Assembly (NCBI GenBank): GCA_025603075.1
Contig: MU626478.1
Location: 1 to 31,536, forward strand
From: Neoconidiobolus thromboides FSU 785
Taxonomy: Eukaryota > Entomophthoromycota > Entomophthoromycetes > Entomophthorales > Neoconidiobolaceae
Direction of reading: 5' to 3'
DNA length: 31,536 bases
Positions 21,668 to 31,442 of this stretch are shown here, piece by piece (within the stretch, counting starts at the first letter, position 1; every line of letters starts with the position of its first letter). The translations under genes and the position numbers were made by a program. The notes beneath the pieces are model-generated. The model ran no database searches. It had not been told where the DNA came from and worked only from the letters and a program-made list of their open reading frames with translations.

Positions 21668-24600
21668 TTAAAATTCTTTTTTAGAAGCAATAGCTATTAA
21701 TTCAGGATAATATAATACAGAATTAAAATGAGGTGTAAAATGTTGAGTTAATGCAACTGATAAATCTTTGGCCCTTGATTTTTGGATTTTATCGGCTTCT
21801 TCAAAAGCGTCCTCTGAGTTATCTAAAGTTGAGCATAACTCATCTTCTATTTTTTGTAATGCTTCATCTTGGTTTTCTTGAAGCATATCAATAGTCCTTT
21901 CAAAGCTACATGTCCATGAGATTAAATTTTCATGAGTTTCCAAAGCAAAAAGGTATTTTTTTACATTTTGTTGTATATTATTATTATTAGGAGGTTGATT
22001 TTTCAAATCTTCTGAATTTACAACATCATAATTTGGCATGATAATATCAGGGTGATTAAGTTCATCGTTTTTGTTTCCGCCTGAGTTAGTAAATGAAAGA
22101 GAGAAGGCATGCTTCATAAAATTCTGTTCTACAATTATAGGTAAAGAGGGGATAAACCTTAACTTTGATGAATGCTGTCCGATTGGTATAAACATTAAAC
22201 TCTTTTTCCCTGGCGTATCTCCTATTATTTTAAAGGTTTGGGTTGGGTTTGAATCAAATACTATCTCTGGTGGATCACATTTTATATCTTCACCATGAGC
22301 TAATAATCTCAAACCCGGACAAGGAGCAGACAGAGTAATTTCAATAGAGTCAGAGTGTTCATTTACGATAATTTTACGTGAGAAATTATTATCAATTTTG
22401 AGCTCAATTTTTTCTTGGGATTCATTATTAACTATTAGTGGTGATTCCGAGATTGAATCATACATGTCAATTAAGAGATGTTCAGGCAGTGTATTGGTTG
22501 AATCAAACTTTCTAACATTGGTTAAAAATAATTCTTTACTTAGGCTACCTTTTCCTTTATCATCAATCTCTAACAATGATACAACTAACAAAAGTGTAAG
22601 TTCGCTTCGGAAGTTAGTAGTTGAGCGATTTGCTTGATGCCAGCGTGTAGCAAATTTATCCAATATTAATTCAGATGAATTTGTCCCCAATTTTAAAACA
22701 AGGCAAGTCGACAATACTCGTAGAGCGAGGTCCAATCTCAAACCTGTCCAATTAAAGTGATTTAGAAAGGAGATCAAAATCGCATGATTATTTGTCTGCC
22801 CAACATAATTAGTTAATTGAAGACGAGATAGTTCAGGTGTAAAATAAATGAATTTCGAAATAGAAGGTGGTTCCAAATGAAGCAAACCTCTAGCAATTAG
22901 ATATGAAATTGCAGCATTTGGATCGATTTCAAATCTACGTATAGCAGATAATATTATGGGATGATATTTGTTTTCACTACTTTTCTCTTTGTTGCTTTGA
23001 TTACGGGCTGTAACTGCATTTATTACATCTAAACTTATTACCTTTTTTATCTCAAAGTATGCTTCGCTAATATTAAAATCAGGGGAATCAGAAGACTCCA
23101 TTGACTTTGCAATAACTAACAAATGCTCAAACAAAAAGAGAAATCTAGATTTCCATGCTGATCCACTAATTACTTGCCTAACCGGGCCTTGAAATATAAG
23201 GTTATATACAGGGGTGGTATATGAAGAAATTATTTGATTAAATGCTGAATTATAAATATCATTTCCTTTGTTAGAGTGTGATCCATTAACATCACTATTA
23301 TGTGAATCAATGATATCGCCTTCTTTATTACTATAGTTGTTACCAGAATGTATGCTCTTCATATCAGCTGAATGTGAATCAGGGATGGTATATGGCGAAT
23401 CAGGGATATGGTCCATCTGAGAGTAAGCAGCTAAATCATTCACTAATTGATTGATTTCAAGGCTGTTTATATTCTTAGGTGGTAATCCAGCAGAATTTGG
23501 CTCTGATCTAGTAAATTTCCCAGATTTAGTAGAATGAGCAAGGCTAGTAGTTGAATTGGAGGTTTTAGTAAGATTTGGTCTTCTAACTGATTTTGGGGGA
23601 ATAAAAAAATAGTCTGGGGATTCATTATTATTTTCATTAGAATAATTGTTATTTTTCGCTGAAGATGGACTATTCAGTTTTTCTGAAGTTTTTATATCGT
23701 CTAAAAGAGAATCGGAACTTTGAATAACTAATGGCATCAAGTTAACTTCAGGAGATTCGATCACCACTCTATGAACTAATGGTGCAGAGTTCATATTAGT
23801 ACAGGTTAATTGAACATCACTTTGGTCTTGTTTTGATGGAGATTTAGTTTTGTTTGAAGAAAATTTATCAAAAAATTGCTTAAAAGATTTGATCATTTCG
23901 TTCCCTCCTATTTTCCCAGTCGTTGCTGATCTCTCTAAGCTAATTTTTTTGTGCTCTTTTTCTTTTAATGTGGCCACATTCGATGTGTTTGAGCGATTCA
24001 AATCCTTCCTCAAATCTGGAGGTCCTTCATCATTTTTTCCAGGATATTTTTCCGGGATGACCTTCCTCCCAGTCCATTTAAATGATTTCATTCTTCCAAT
24101 ACCATTATTTACTTTTGATGAATCTAAATAAATTGCTAATTAAATTAAAAATAAAAACTAATATTGTTTTACTTTCTATTTTTTTGTCATTTTCCGAGTT
24201 TTTTCTACCAGAACTTTTACTTCTTTTGCCAAAAGTTAAAAGCCTTTTAAATGTAGATCCTGCTGTAGATTTTTGCTCATTATTAAGTGTTTCATTTTTA
24301 TCATCCAAATCATCACTTATATTTTCATTTTTTAAGTTTTTTAATGATTTCGACCTCTCTAAACTTAATCCCTTATTTTTCTCGTCTAATTGGCTCCCAT
24401 TCTAGAATATTTTTAATACCATTAAGTATAATAATTGTAATACAAACATTACCTCTTTATCAAATAAAGCATTTCCATTTAAACCATGATTTGATATATT
24501 AAATGATCTTGATCTTCTGAGGTGCGCTTTATTATTTTTTAGTTTTATTAGTGGGTTTTTTTCTAAAGTCTCAGTAGTTAAAGTACCTTTTTTTATAATT

Positions 24601-25272
24601 GGAAATTTAACATCTTCAGATACCAACAGATTTTTATTCTCAGCTTCATTTTTTTGATCATATTTGCTAGCTAAAAACCCTAAGGGATCTGGTGTATAAA
24701 TTTGACCAGGTGAAGGCAGTAGTGGGATTGAGTTTTGTACTGTTAATTCCCCTGACGTTGTACTAAATCTATCTTCTTTAAAAGGATTTGTAAGTCTAAG
24801 TTGATTTAGATGCAATTTAGATTTGCGATGACTTTGTGCTTTTCTTGTTAACAGATTTGAATGTATATTATTTACTCTACTACGTGTATACGTTTTCCTT
24901 TTGGAAGAACCTATTTTTTGATTAAATTCTCTTGGATACTAGTAATATATAATAGTAAATACCTGAATCACCACTGTTTGATGGTGAATGTTTAACCTTG
25001 GATCCCTGTTTGAGTTTAGAATGTTTAATATTCTTCAAATTATGCTTTTTATTATTAACTCCTCGCTCTAAAACTTCTGCATCTGGTATAAATCCAGGAT
25101 ATTTTTCTTTAGCTTTTTGTAAAGCATTGTCATCTAAATCTATAACATAAACTTCTGCCGAAGGCTCACCCTCATCTTTGGGTTTATTAAGTCGAGTTAA
25201 TGTAGCTTTTCTTAAAAGTTGTACTGCATTTTTACGTTCAACTGGCTTTACATCACTATTTTCTCTGACCAT
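21668..25272 (-). CDS. Sec7-domain ARF guanine-nucleotide exchange factor with PH-like domain
   Basis: Minus strand: 21668-24123, 24173-24401, 24453-24938 and a first exon ending near 24997 (start 25272), giving about 1,148 residues. The introns of 49 and 51 nt are secure. The first intron is not: GTTAAA at 24996 to TAG at 24939 (58 nt) or GTATTT at 24962 to AG at 24929 (34 nt) both keep frame. The N-terminal third is Ser/Lys-rich and disordered. Around residue 640, VRQVISGSAWKSRFLFLFEH starts a PH-like membrane segment. At about 725-830, IDPNAAISYLIARGLL, FTPELSRLQLTNYVGQ, FLNHFNWTGLRLDLALRVLS and LDKFATRWHQAN are the Sec7 core. A C-terminal PH-like region follows (KKYLFALETHENLISW). It should load GTP on an ARF GTPase at Golgi or plasma membrane. 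The order fits fungal Syt1/IQSEC-like proteins better than Sec7 or Gea. Where classical Sec7 domains read GEGL, this one reads TPEL. Confidence 0.82.
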
Positions 25273-26162
25273 TTATCCTTAATAACCTTATTTAATTAAA
25301 TTCATATACTAGACAAATATATTATAATTACCTCAAAATAAATCAAAAACTATTAAATATTAAGTTATTATTATTATATTATTTATTCAAAACTAATTAA
25401 AAAATATATTCTTTAAGTTTATGTTAGCTAAAGCTTTAACTTTTAAAGCAGTTTCCCCCTTAAAAATTTATTAAAACTTTACACCTATTGCAAACTAAAA
25501 ATAGGTTGGAACATAAAGAATTATAAACTTGGCATTTTAATATGATCCAAAAATTTATGTAAAACAAATTAAATCCATCTGGGCATGAAATCCCGCAACT
25601 TAATTGGATATTGATCTAATCCGCCTTTTTTAGTTTCCCCTTACTCAATTCACTTAATATACATTTTATTTGCTAAAATTAAGTTTTATTTTTAGTAATT
25701 TAATATTTTACCATTAAAATATTTAATTTATATTTACTAGTAACTAATAATATTTATATTGTTCAAATTTTATAGAATCATTCTTTTATAAAAAATATTC
25801 AATGCTTTTTCAATTATATTGAATAAAAAGCATATTTAAAATATCAAAATTATTTAAAAAAACAAAACTTGGTAATATTAAAGTGTGGAAATTAAGTTTA
25901 TAAATCGAATTACAATACTCATATTTATTAAAAATATCCAATATAAAAAGTTATATTTTGAATATATTTCATAGTATTTTTACTCATATTTGGCAAGTAT
26001 CATAAATTTACTCTAAATATCATAATTTAACAAAATATTAATAAAACATCAAACGAAAGCATTATATTACCTCCACATTAAAAAGCTGAACATCAAGTAA
26101 AAAAACTACATTTTAATTTATTAGCTTTATGTTGTCTAAAATACCTATCCTCGAATGCTAAT
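25273..26162. other. Intergenic region with no recognised feature
   Basis: About 890 bp, extremely AT-rich, between two minus-strand genes. It must hold the Sec7-gene promoter and the 3' end of the carrier gene. No open frame, RNA gene or repeat could be supported. Confidence 0.5.
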
Positions 26163-27114
26163 TTATTTCTTTGGGGCAAAGATATCTTGGAGTTTGTCGT
26201 AACCAGCAAGTACACCAGCACCGGCAACAGCACGGAGAATGTTAGCACCAGCACCTTTGAAGAGAGATTTAACACCTTCATTCTTGACAATTTCATTGAA
26301 ACAGTGGAGGGATGAATTATATTTGACGGCAGCACCAGAAGTCATCATCATTCTACGACGAACGGTATCAATTGGGTATGAAGCAAGACCAGCACCAATG
26401 GTAATAGCCCAACCGAGAAGGAAGGAAGCTAATACGGATTTGGCAAGTTCACCAGTTAAGAGAACTGGTTTAAGGGAATCGTAAAGACCGAAGTAAAGAC
26501 CACGGTATACAATGATACCAACACATGAAATGTTGAAACCACGGTAAAGACCGGCAATACCATCTGAAGCAATAGTCTTACGATAGACATCAACAAGACC
26601 GTTGAATTGACGTTCACCACCCTTCTTGGCTGATTTAGCATCGTTAGCAAGACGAGTACGAGCATAATCAAGAGAGTATACGAAAAGAAGGGATGAAGCA
26701 CCAGCAGCACCACCGGAAGCTAAGTTACCAGCGAACCAGGTCCAGTAACCTTCATCCTTTTTGAATCCAAACATACGCTTGAACTTATCCTTGAAAGCCA
26801 AGTTTAAGGCTTGGGTTGGGAAATAACGGATAACGTTAGCGGTGTTACCACGGTAAAGGGAAACAAAACCTTCTTCTTTGATAACACGACTGAAGCAGTC
26901 ACCAATACCTTTGTATGGGGTAGAAAGACGACCAGCCTTGATCATCTCATCTTGGTTTTGAATAAGAAGTTTAACACGTTCAATTGGGGCAGCAGCAGTC
27001 TTGGAGACAGCGGCAGATACACCACCAAGCATGAAATCCTTTAACTCGTATAAGATTTTATAATTTTAATATAAACAAAGTACTTACGAGCAAGAAGTTT
27101 TTATCACCGGACAT
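26163..27114 (-). CDS. AAC: Mitochondrial ADP/ATP carrier
   Basis: Two exons on the minus strand, 27088-27114 (nine codons, MSGDKNFLL) and 26163-27038, with a 49-nt intron, give 300 residues, the usual AAC length. Three mitochondrial-carrier repeats are visible with their Px(D/E)xx(K/R) motifs: PIERVK (about 27-32), SLDYAR in the second repeat (the usual AAC variant) and PIDTVR (about 230). The RRRMMM signature that defines ADP/ATP carriers follows at about 235-240. Six membrane helices are predicted. The protein exchanges cytosolic ADP for matrix ATP across the inner membrane. Codon use is clearly less AT-biased than in the neighbouring genes, with many GCC/GCT and TTC/AAG codons, as expected of a highly expressed gene. 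A TATAAATA box lies about 60 bp upstream. Confidence 0.97.
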
Positions 27115-27911
27115 TTTAATTATCAAGGAGAAGGATTAATATAAAACAAAGTTCAAAGGTTTTAACATTTACTCTATTTATATTATATCTTATTCCCCAG
27201 CTTAATTTTGAACACTAAATTTGAAGGTTTATTTGGTGCACCACATCCCCAATATACTTACTTTTACCAATCATTAACTTCTTATCGGATCAACTAATTA
27301 TAAGCTTGATAAATGTATTTATCTTATTGGATAATCTCAATAAAGCTTCATTGATTTTAAAATATAATCAATATTGAATGCATTGGATTTATTTTAATTG
27401 GTTAATTTTATGTTTAATTTTACAAATTAATTTACATTTACAATTTATTTACTCGAATTTGAATCCCACCGAAAATTTAGAATCATTCTTTTGAACCCTT
27501 ATTTTTTTTAGGATGAACTTAAAATCACATGTTAAATTCTAAAGCAATAGGACTTTAATATAAAATTAGGCTTTTTGTTATAAGCAACATTGTTAAAATA
27601 AAGTCATTTAGATCAAATATAACATTATAACTATGGATATAATATAAACTAAATATCCTAATTGTTATTTTGACTTTATATATAGCTTTAAAACCAATAT
27701 GGAAGCATCTTTGTTGAGTATAATTAGCCAATTTTTAAATTTTACGCTGCATAAAAAACGTAAAAATAATGAAACAAAATAAATTATTACGTATAGTTAA
27801 AAATCCATAGTCATGTTTAAAAGTAAGTTCCAAAAAAAAAGTGATAAGACTCATACTAAATAGCAGCGAAAGAATCAAACCTAGGTATTTTATTATTTTT
27901 TCCTAGGATAC
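27115..27911. other. Intergenic region: carrier promoter and 3' end of the METTL16 gene
   Basis: About 800 bp. Apart from the TATA box near the carrier gene, only AT-rich sequence is seen. No reading frame or RNA gene is supported. Confidence 0.5.
27175..27182 (-). promoter_or_regulatory. TATA box of the ADP/ATP carrier gene
   Basis: TATAAATA on the minus strand ends 61 bp upstream of the start codon. It matches TATAWAWR, and the downstream leader is pyrimidine-rich, common in strongly expressed fungal genes. Confidence 0.45.
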
Positions 27912-29800
27912 TTAAGGATAGTCAGTATTATTTAATGTTGTTCTTATATGATTGCAAAATGATTCAAAATGTTCGAAACATGAATTACTCGATCCTTGAT
28001 GTTGGAGTAATAGAATATTCAATGAAGTTTTGAATTGAATATCAGCCACTTTTTTTAGTGTAAACTTACATTCAAATGGCTTTATTTGAAATTTAGGGAC
28101 AATTTCATCGATGTTTTTTATTAATAGTGCTCTTCTCCACTTCCTTGTCCAACTTAATAAGTTTACTTTACCATAAATATATCTCAATGTCCTGTCATTG
28201 AGATTTTCCACTCTATATACAACACTAAGTACATCTAATAATTTATGGATTTTAGAAACCGAATCACTTAGATTTAAATTAATTTCGATATCAACGCTCA
28301 TTTTATAGCCTTTTTTTGAATAACTATTATCCTGGGTTGATTCTGTCTTATTTTCTTTTCTCTTCAAAACTATTCTTTTATCAAAAGAATGTAACTATTA
28401 TTACAGAAAATAAATATTTAAAATCGATAGCAAAAAAATATTACATTATACAACTCTGTATGAAACGTCCAACTGATAACCCATCTGGTAGTATTGCCTT
28501 GTAATAAGGTATTTACTCTGTATAAAATATCCTACGAAAATTAATCGCTTTTTTATAGTATAGTTCAAATCTACCTTAAATTTCTTAAAAACGTTTTTTA
28601 AACTTGTTAAAGTTGACTTTTTACCAACCATTGTAGTGAACCAACTGTATAATAAATTAACTATTACAAAAAGGTTAAGTTAAATTTACCCGACATCATT
28701 TTTATAATAAGTTGATTCTTTTATCATGATTGAAATGAAATTAAACTCTCCGCCTTCTGTGATCATTTCGTTGCTAGAGCCAGAACACACCCCTGAAGGA
28801 AGATTCGATTTATTCTTACAACCCTTATCTATTTCTTCACTACTATCATAAAAGGGCGGATTGCACATTGTAAATGAATATCTAAACAATTAGTATGATC
28901 TTATAAATAAATCAGCTTACTTTAATTTTTTGTGGATTTTTACTATGGCCTCTTCGTTTTCGATAGCTGCTATTCCAAAGTCTCTTACGTTTTTATCAAA
29001 TAGTAATGGAGTAAATATTTTGAACTCTTTATCTTCTTTATTGACCTGTGTTATGGAGATTCTCGAGGTTAAATGGTTGTTCTTTATATTCTTTCTAGCA
29101 CAGTCAATAGAATCTCCATCAATATCTTAAAATTTTAATTGATTAATAGAGAAAGTATTCATATAATCACCTGTAGCTGTCATTGTCCAATTGGTGTGCA
29201 TTTTACAAATCAGTAAAGGATAAATACACGTTGCGCCTGTTCCACTTTAAATGTAAGTCAAAATCAATATGAAACAAATGAAATACATGTCCAAGCCATT
29301 GATTGGGAATTCTGAGCAAAAATTATTATCTAATAGGTCTTCAATACAATGGATATAATTTAATCTATAACAAGAATAAACATTAGTAATAAAAAACATT
29401 ATTGAAAAATGAAACTTGCCTATTTGGAACCTAGTTTTGAAGTTATAAAAAGCTATTTATTTGAATTATTTATTACTATTGGACATAAATTAGTTAAAGG
29501 AAACCTTAATTTGAGATTAAAATATTTCTTCAATATTGAGCATGTAAGTTCTCTATATTGTTAAGTAAAGTATATATATGTCCATATGAATACCTCAATC
29601 CTTCAACATCTTTGAAATTAAACGTATATTCCTCTTCAGAAGTCCCTCTTTCACTTTTTTTAAATATACTAATAATTATTTTTGGTCATTTACTTTATTG
29701 AATGTATTTACTAATCTTTAAGTTTGGGAAACTCGTCACTTAATAATCTAAAGTCTGGAGGTCCTAATCTACTCTTATGAAAAATATTTCTTTCATGCAT
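27912..29800 (-). CDS. METTL16: METTL16-type U6 snRNA N6-adenosine methyltransferase
   Basis: Eleven exons on the minus strand, in + order: 27912-28394, 28445-28531, 28575-28644, 28690-28881, 28921-29125, 29171-29244, 29287-29364, 29420-29430, 29477-29552, 29594-29668, 29712-29800. The ten introns are 39-55 nt and all phases close, giving 479 residues. Family marks in order: MHERNIFHKSRLGPPDF at the start; NFKDVEGLRELTCSILKKYF; LCPIVPNRLNYIHCIEDLL; the SAM-binding GLDIGTGATCIYPLL (109-119); DIDGDSIDCARKN; the catalytic NPPF at 210-213; EMITEGGEFNF; WFTTMVGKKSTLTSLKNVF; LLQGNTTRWVISW. The C-terminal 160 residues resemble the VCR region. METTL16 and S. pombe Mtl16 methylate A43-type positions in the U6 ACAGA box, affecting 5' splice-site choice, which is apt in an intron-dense genome. 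An upstream exon adding residues before M29800 cannot be excluded, because the frame stays open a short way. Confidence 0.93.
29420..29430 (-). other. 11-nt microexon of METTL16 followed by a GC-AG intron
   Basis: GTTCCAAATAG on the minus strand is preceded by AACTAG and followed by GCAAGT. AG|GCAAGT is the usual context of rare GC-AG introns. Joined to its neighbours it encodes V81-P82-N83 plus two bases of R84, restoring PIVPNRLNYIHC where the family reads P-x-V-P-x-R-L-N-Y-I-H. The downstream intron (55 nt) contains TACTAAT, a good branch-point match. Confidence 0.85.
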
Positions 29801-30077
29801 TGGATGGTCTGATGTTCTAATGATTTTCTATTCAATTTTAAAATAATTAAAGACTAAATTTCATATTTCGATAAATTCTCTATATAATAAAAGCATCAAG
29901 TTTGAACATTTATAATTTAATATAATTAACACCTTAAATATTTAAAAGCAATTGATGGTAACTAAATAGGTAAAAATTTACTTTTATAAATTCTTATATA
30001 ATGCTTATAGTATATACTAATATAATAGCTAGTTCTATAAACCAAGTTTTAGAAATTTCTACTAAATAAAAGCATAT
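29801..30077. other. Subtelomeric spacer with no recognised feature
   Basis: About 275 bp of AT-rich DNA holding the presumed METTL16 promoter. No distinct signal could be picked out. Confidence 0.4.
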
Positions 30078-30173
30078 GGGTGTATTTTTTTGGCTTCATT
30101 ACTTTTTCCATCTTTTAAGCGCTATTTAAGTGGAAAAATTGTTAGTAAGAATCTTAAACAAAAAATACAGTCT
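30078..30173 (+). mobile_element. MITE-like element, copy 2 (96 bp) with 5-bp flanking duplication
   Basis: It starts GGGTGTATTTTTTTGGC and ends AAACAAAAAATACAGTCT. The ends are partial inverted repeats sharing about 10 bases (TGTATTTTTT). CATAT occurs immediately on both sides (30073-30077 and 30174-30178), consistent with a target-site duplication. The sequence is about 80 percent like the reverse complement of 30564-30662 over its whole length, judged by eye. Non-coding. Confidence 0.7.
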
Positions 30174-30563
30174 CATATTTTAATAAAACTTTCTATGATC
30201 AGTATAATTGCCAAACTTATTTTATTATTTAAAGCAATTAGATAATATTTATATAATATTAAAATTCTAAAAAGCTATCTTAACACTTTTAGTTGTTTTA
30301 AGGGTAAAAGTATTATTTTAACATATTTTGTCAGTGCTATCTTAATATTAGTTAAAAGATGCTAAATATTCTTAACTATAGTAATTTTAAAATAAAATAA
30401 AGTAAAATAAAAATTTTAAGGATTTTTAAAAAAACTATCCAATTTTTACAATCTCTGTAATTTGTAAGTGCTTTTAAAAATTTTAAATGATAAAATAGTA
30501 TAAAAAGTAGTAAAATAACATAGACTTAAGAGATATTAAATATAATTCTAATACTGATAATAC
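30174..30563. other. AT-rich DNA between two element copies
   Basis: About 390 bp lying between inverted copies of the small element. No open frame or repeat is recognised. It could be the interior of one larger foldback element, but the matching 5-bp flanks of the left copy favour separate insertions. Confidence 0.35.
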
Positions 30564-30662
30564 GGAGATGTATTTTTTGTGTTTAAGAATTTTACTAACG
30601 ATTTTTCCACTTAAATAGTGCTTAAAAAATCGAAAAAATAATGAAGTCAAAAAAAACACTCC
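30564..30662 (-). mobile_element. MITE-like element, copy 3 (99 bp), inverted relative to copy 2
   Basis: It begins GGAGATGTATTTTTTG and ends CAAAAAAAACACTCC, imperfect terminal inverted repeats. It matches the partial copy at 1-84 directly and 30078-30173 inversely. Flanks are AATAC and TATAT, so no clean duplication remains. Non-coding. Confidence 0.7.
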
Positions 30663-30761
30663 TATATAGTGACTTATTTATTTTTTATACCAGCAGCTAT
30701 AGCTACAATTTTTAAATTTAATACAGATTTTTAACTTTATTTAATATATTAAATAATATAT

Positions 30762-30820
30762 GGGGGGTGTTTTTTCAGCTTCATTACTTTTTCCATCTTT
30801 TAAACACAGAAATACATCCC
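30762..30820 (+). mobile_element. MITE-like element, copy 4, internally deleted (59 bp)
   Basis: It has both element ends (GGGGGGTGTTTTTTCAGC and AAATACATCCC) and the TTCATTACTTTTTCCATC block shared with copy 2, but lacks the middle 35-40 bases. TATAT flanks it on both sides (30757-30761 and 30821-30825), consistent with a 5-bp duplication. Both ends retained with the centre missing is typical of internally deleted inverted-repeat elements. Confidence 0.65.
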
Positions 30821-31030
30821 TATATTTAATTGGTTTAATTTTTAAAAAACATTTATAAATAATGATAAATTCAAAATTAATTTTAAAATAAATATAAATA
30901 TAGAATAAAATATTGTTTAACAATAAGATTTATTTAAATCATATTGCTTTAGTAAAAATAGTTTGGAATCTTAACTTTTTTTAGGTATTTTGCAAAAGTT
31001 TAAGAGTTAGTTAAAAAAGTGTGAAATATC
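30821..31030. other. AT-rich subtelomeric DNA with no recognised feature
   Basis: About 200 bp of low-complexity AT sequence before composition shifts to a more balanced base use near 31030. Confidence 0.4.
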
Positions 31031-31442
31031 GCTTTATCAGTCCCATGGTTAATTATAGCATAATAATCGCCTAAGCTGTTGTGCTCTTGAGTTCAGAGAA
31101 AATTAATCCCACGCTCTTAGTTTGATTTGCTATGAGAATTTCTAGCTCCATCCCAAAGAATATCATCTTCTCATTTTGGTATACTTTTCAGAGTATAAAA
31201 GAGTTTACAGAGTATAGTAGTTCGAGGCTTTTTAACTGAATTATTCTTTGATATCTCGAACATTTAATAAAGTCACTAAGTTTACTTAATAGTATTTTAC
31301 ATAGATTTTACATTAGTATTGTCTATTCTATTTGTTTTACATAGTCTGTAGCCTATTCGTGCTGTTATTCATAATCCAAGTCTATCTTAGCCACATAAAG
31401 TAAGACTTTCTGACACCAACTGTTGAGTATCAGATTTCACAG
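31031..31442. mobile_element. Possible LTR-retrotransposon remnant abutting the telomere
   Basis: About 410 bp with more balanced base use than the rest of the non-coding DNA. TATAAAAG at 31194-31201 and AATAAAG at 31266-31272 are spaced like LTR promoter and poly-A signals; TTCGAG (31221) and CTCGAA (31255) could pair between them. At 31421 TGTTGAGTAT begins, reading ATACTCAACA on the minus strand, an LTR-like TG/CA end. Two bases further on the minus strand is TGGTGTCAGAAAG, which resembles a tRNA primer-binding site starting with TGG. The two sets of signals imply opposite orientations, so at most one is right. There are no reading frames. The telomere repeat begins 22 bases after the LTR-like end. 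Confidence 0.3.

Noticed and set aside
28446-28889. Small separate genes at 28446-28631 and 28686-28889
   Set aside because: Both are frame fragments of METTL16 exons that run on into introns. Splicing restores GKKSTLTSL...QGNTTRW and NPPF in one protein.
30741-30923. 60-codon minus-strand open frame near the telomere
   Set aside because: It overlaps element copy 4, consists of Ile/Tyr/Lys runs from AT-rich DNA, and has no similarity to a family.
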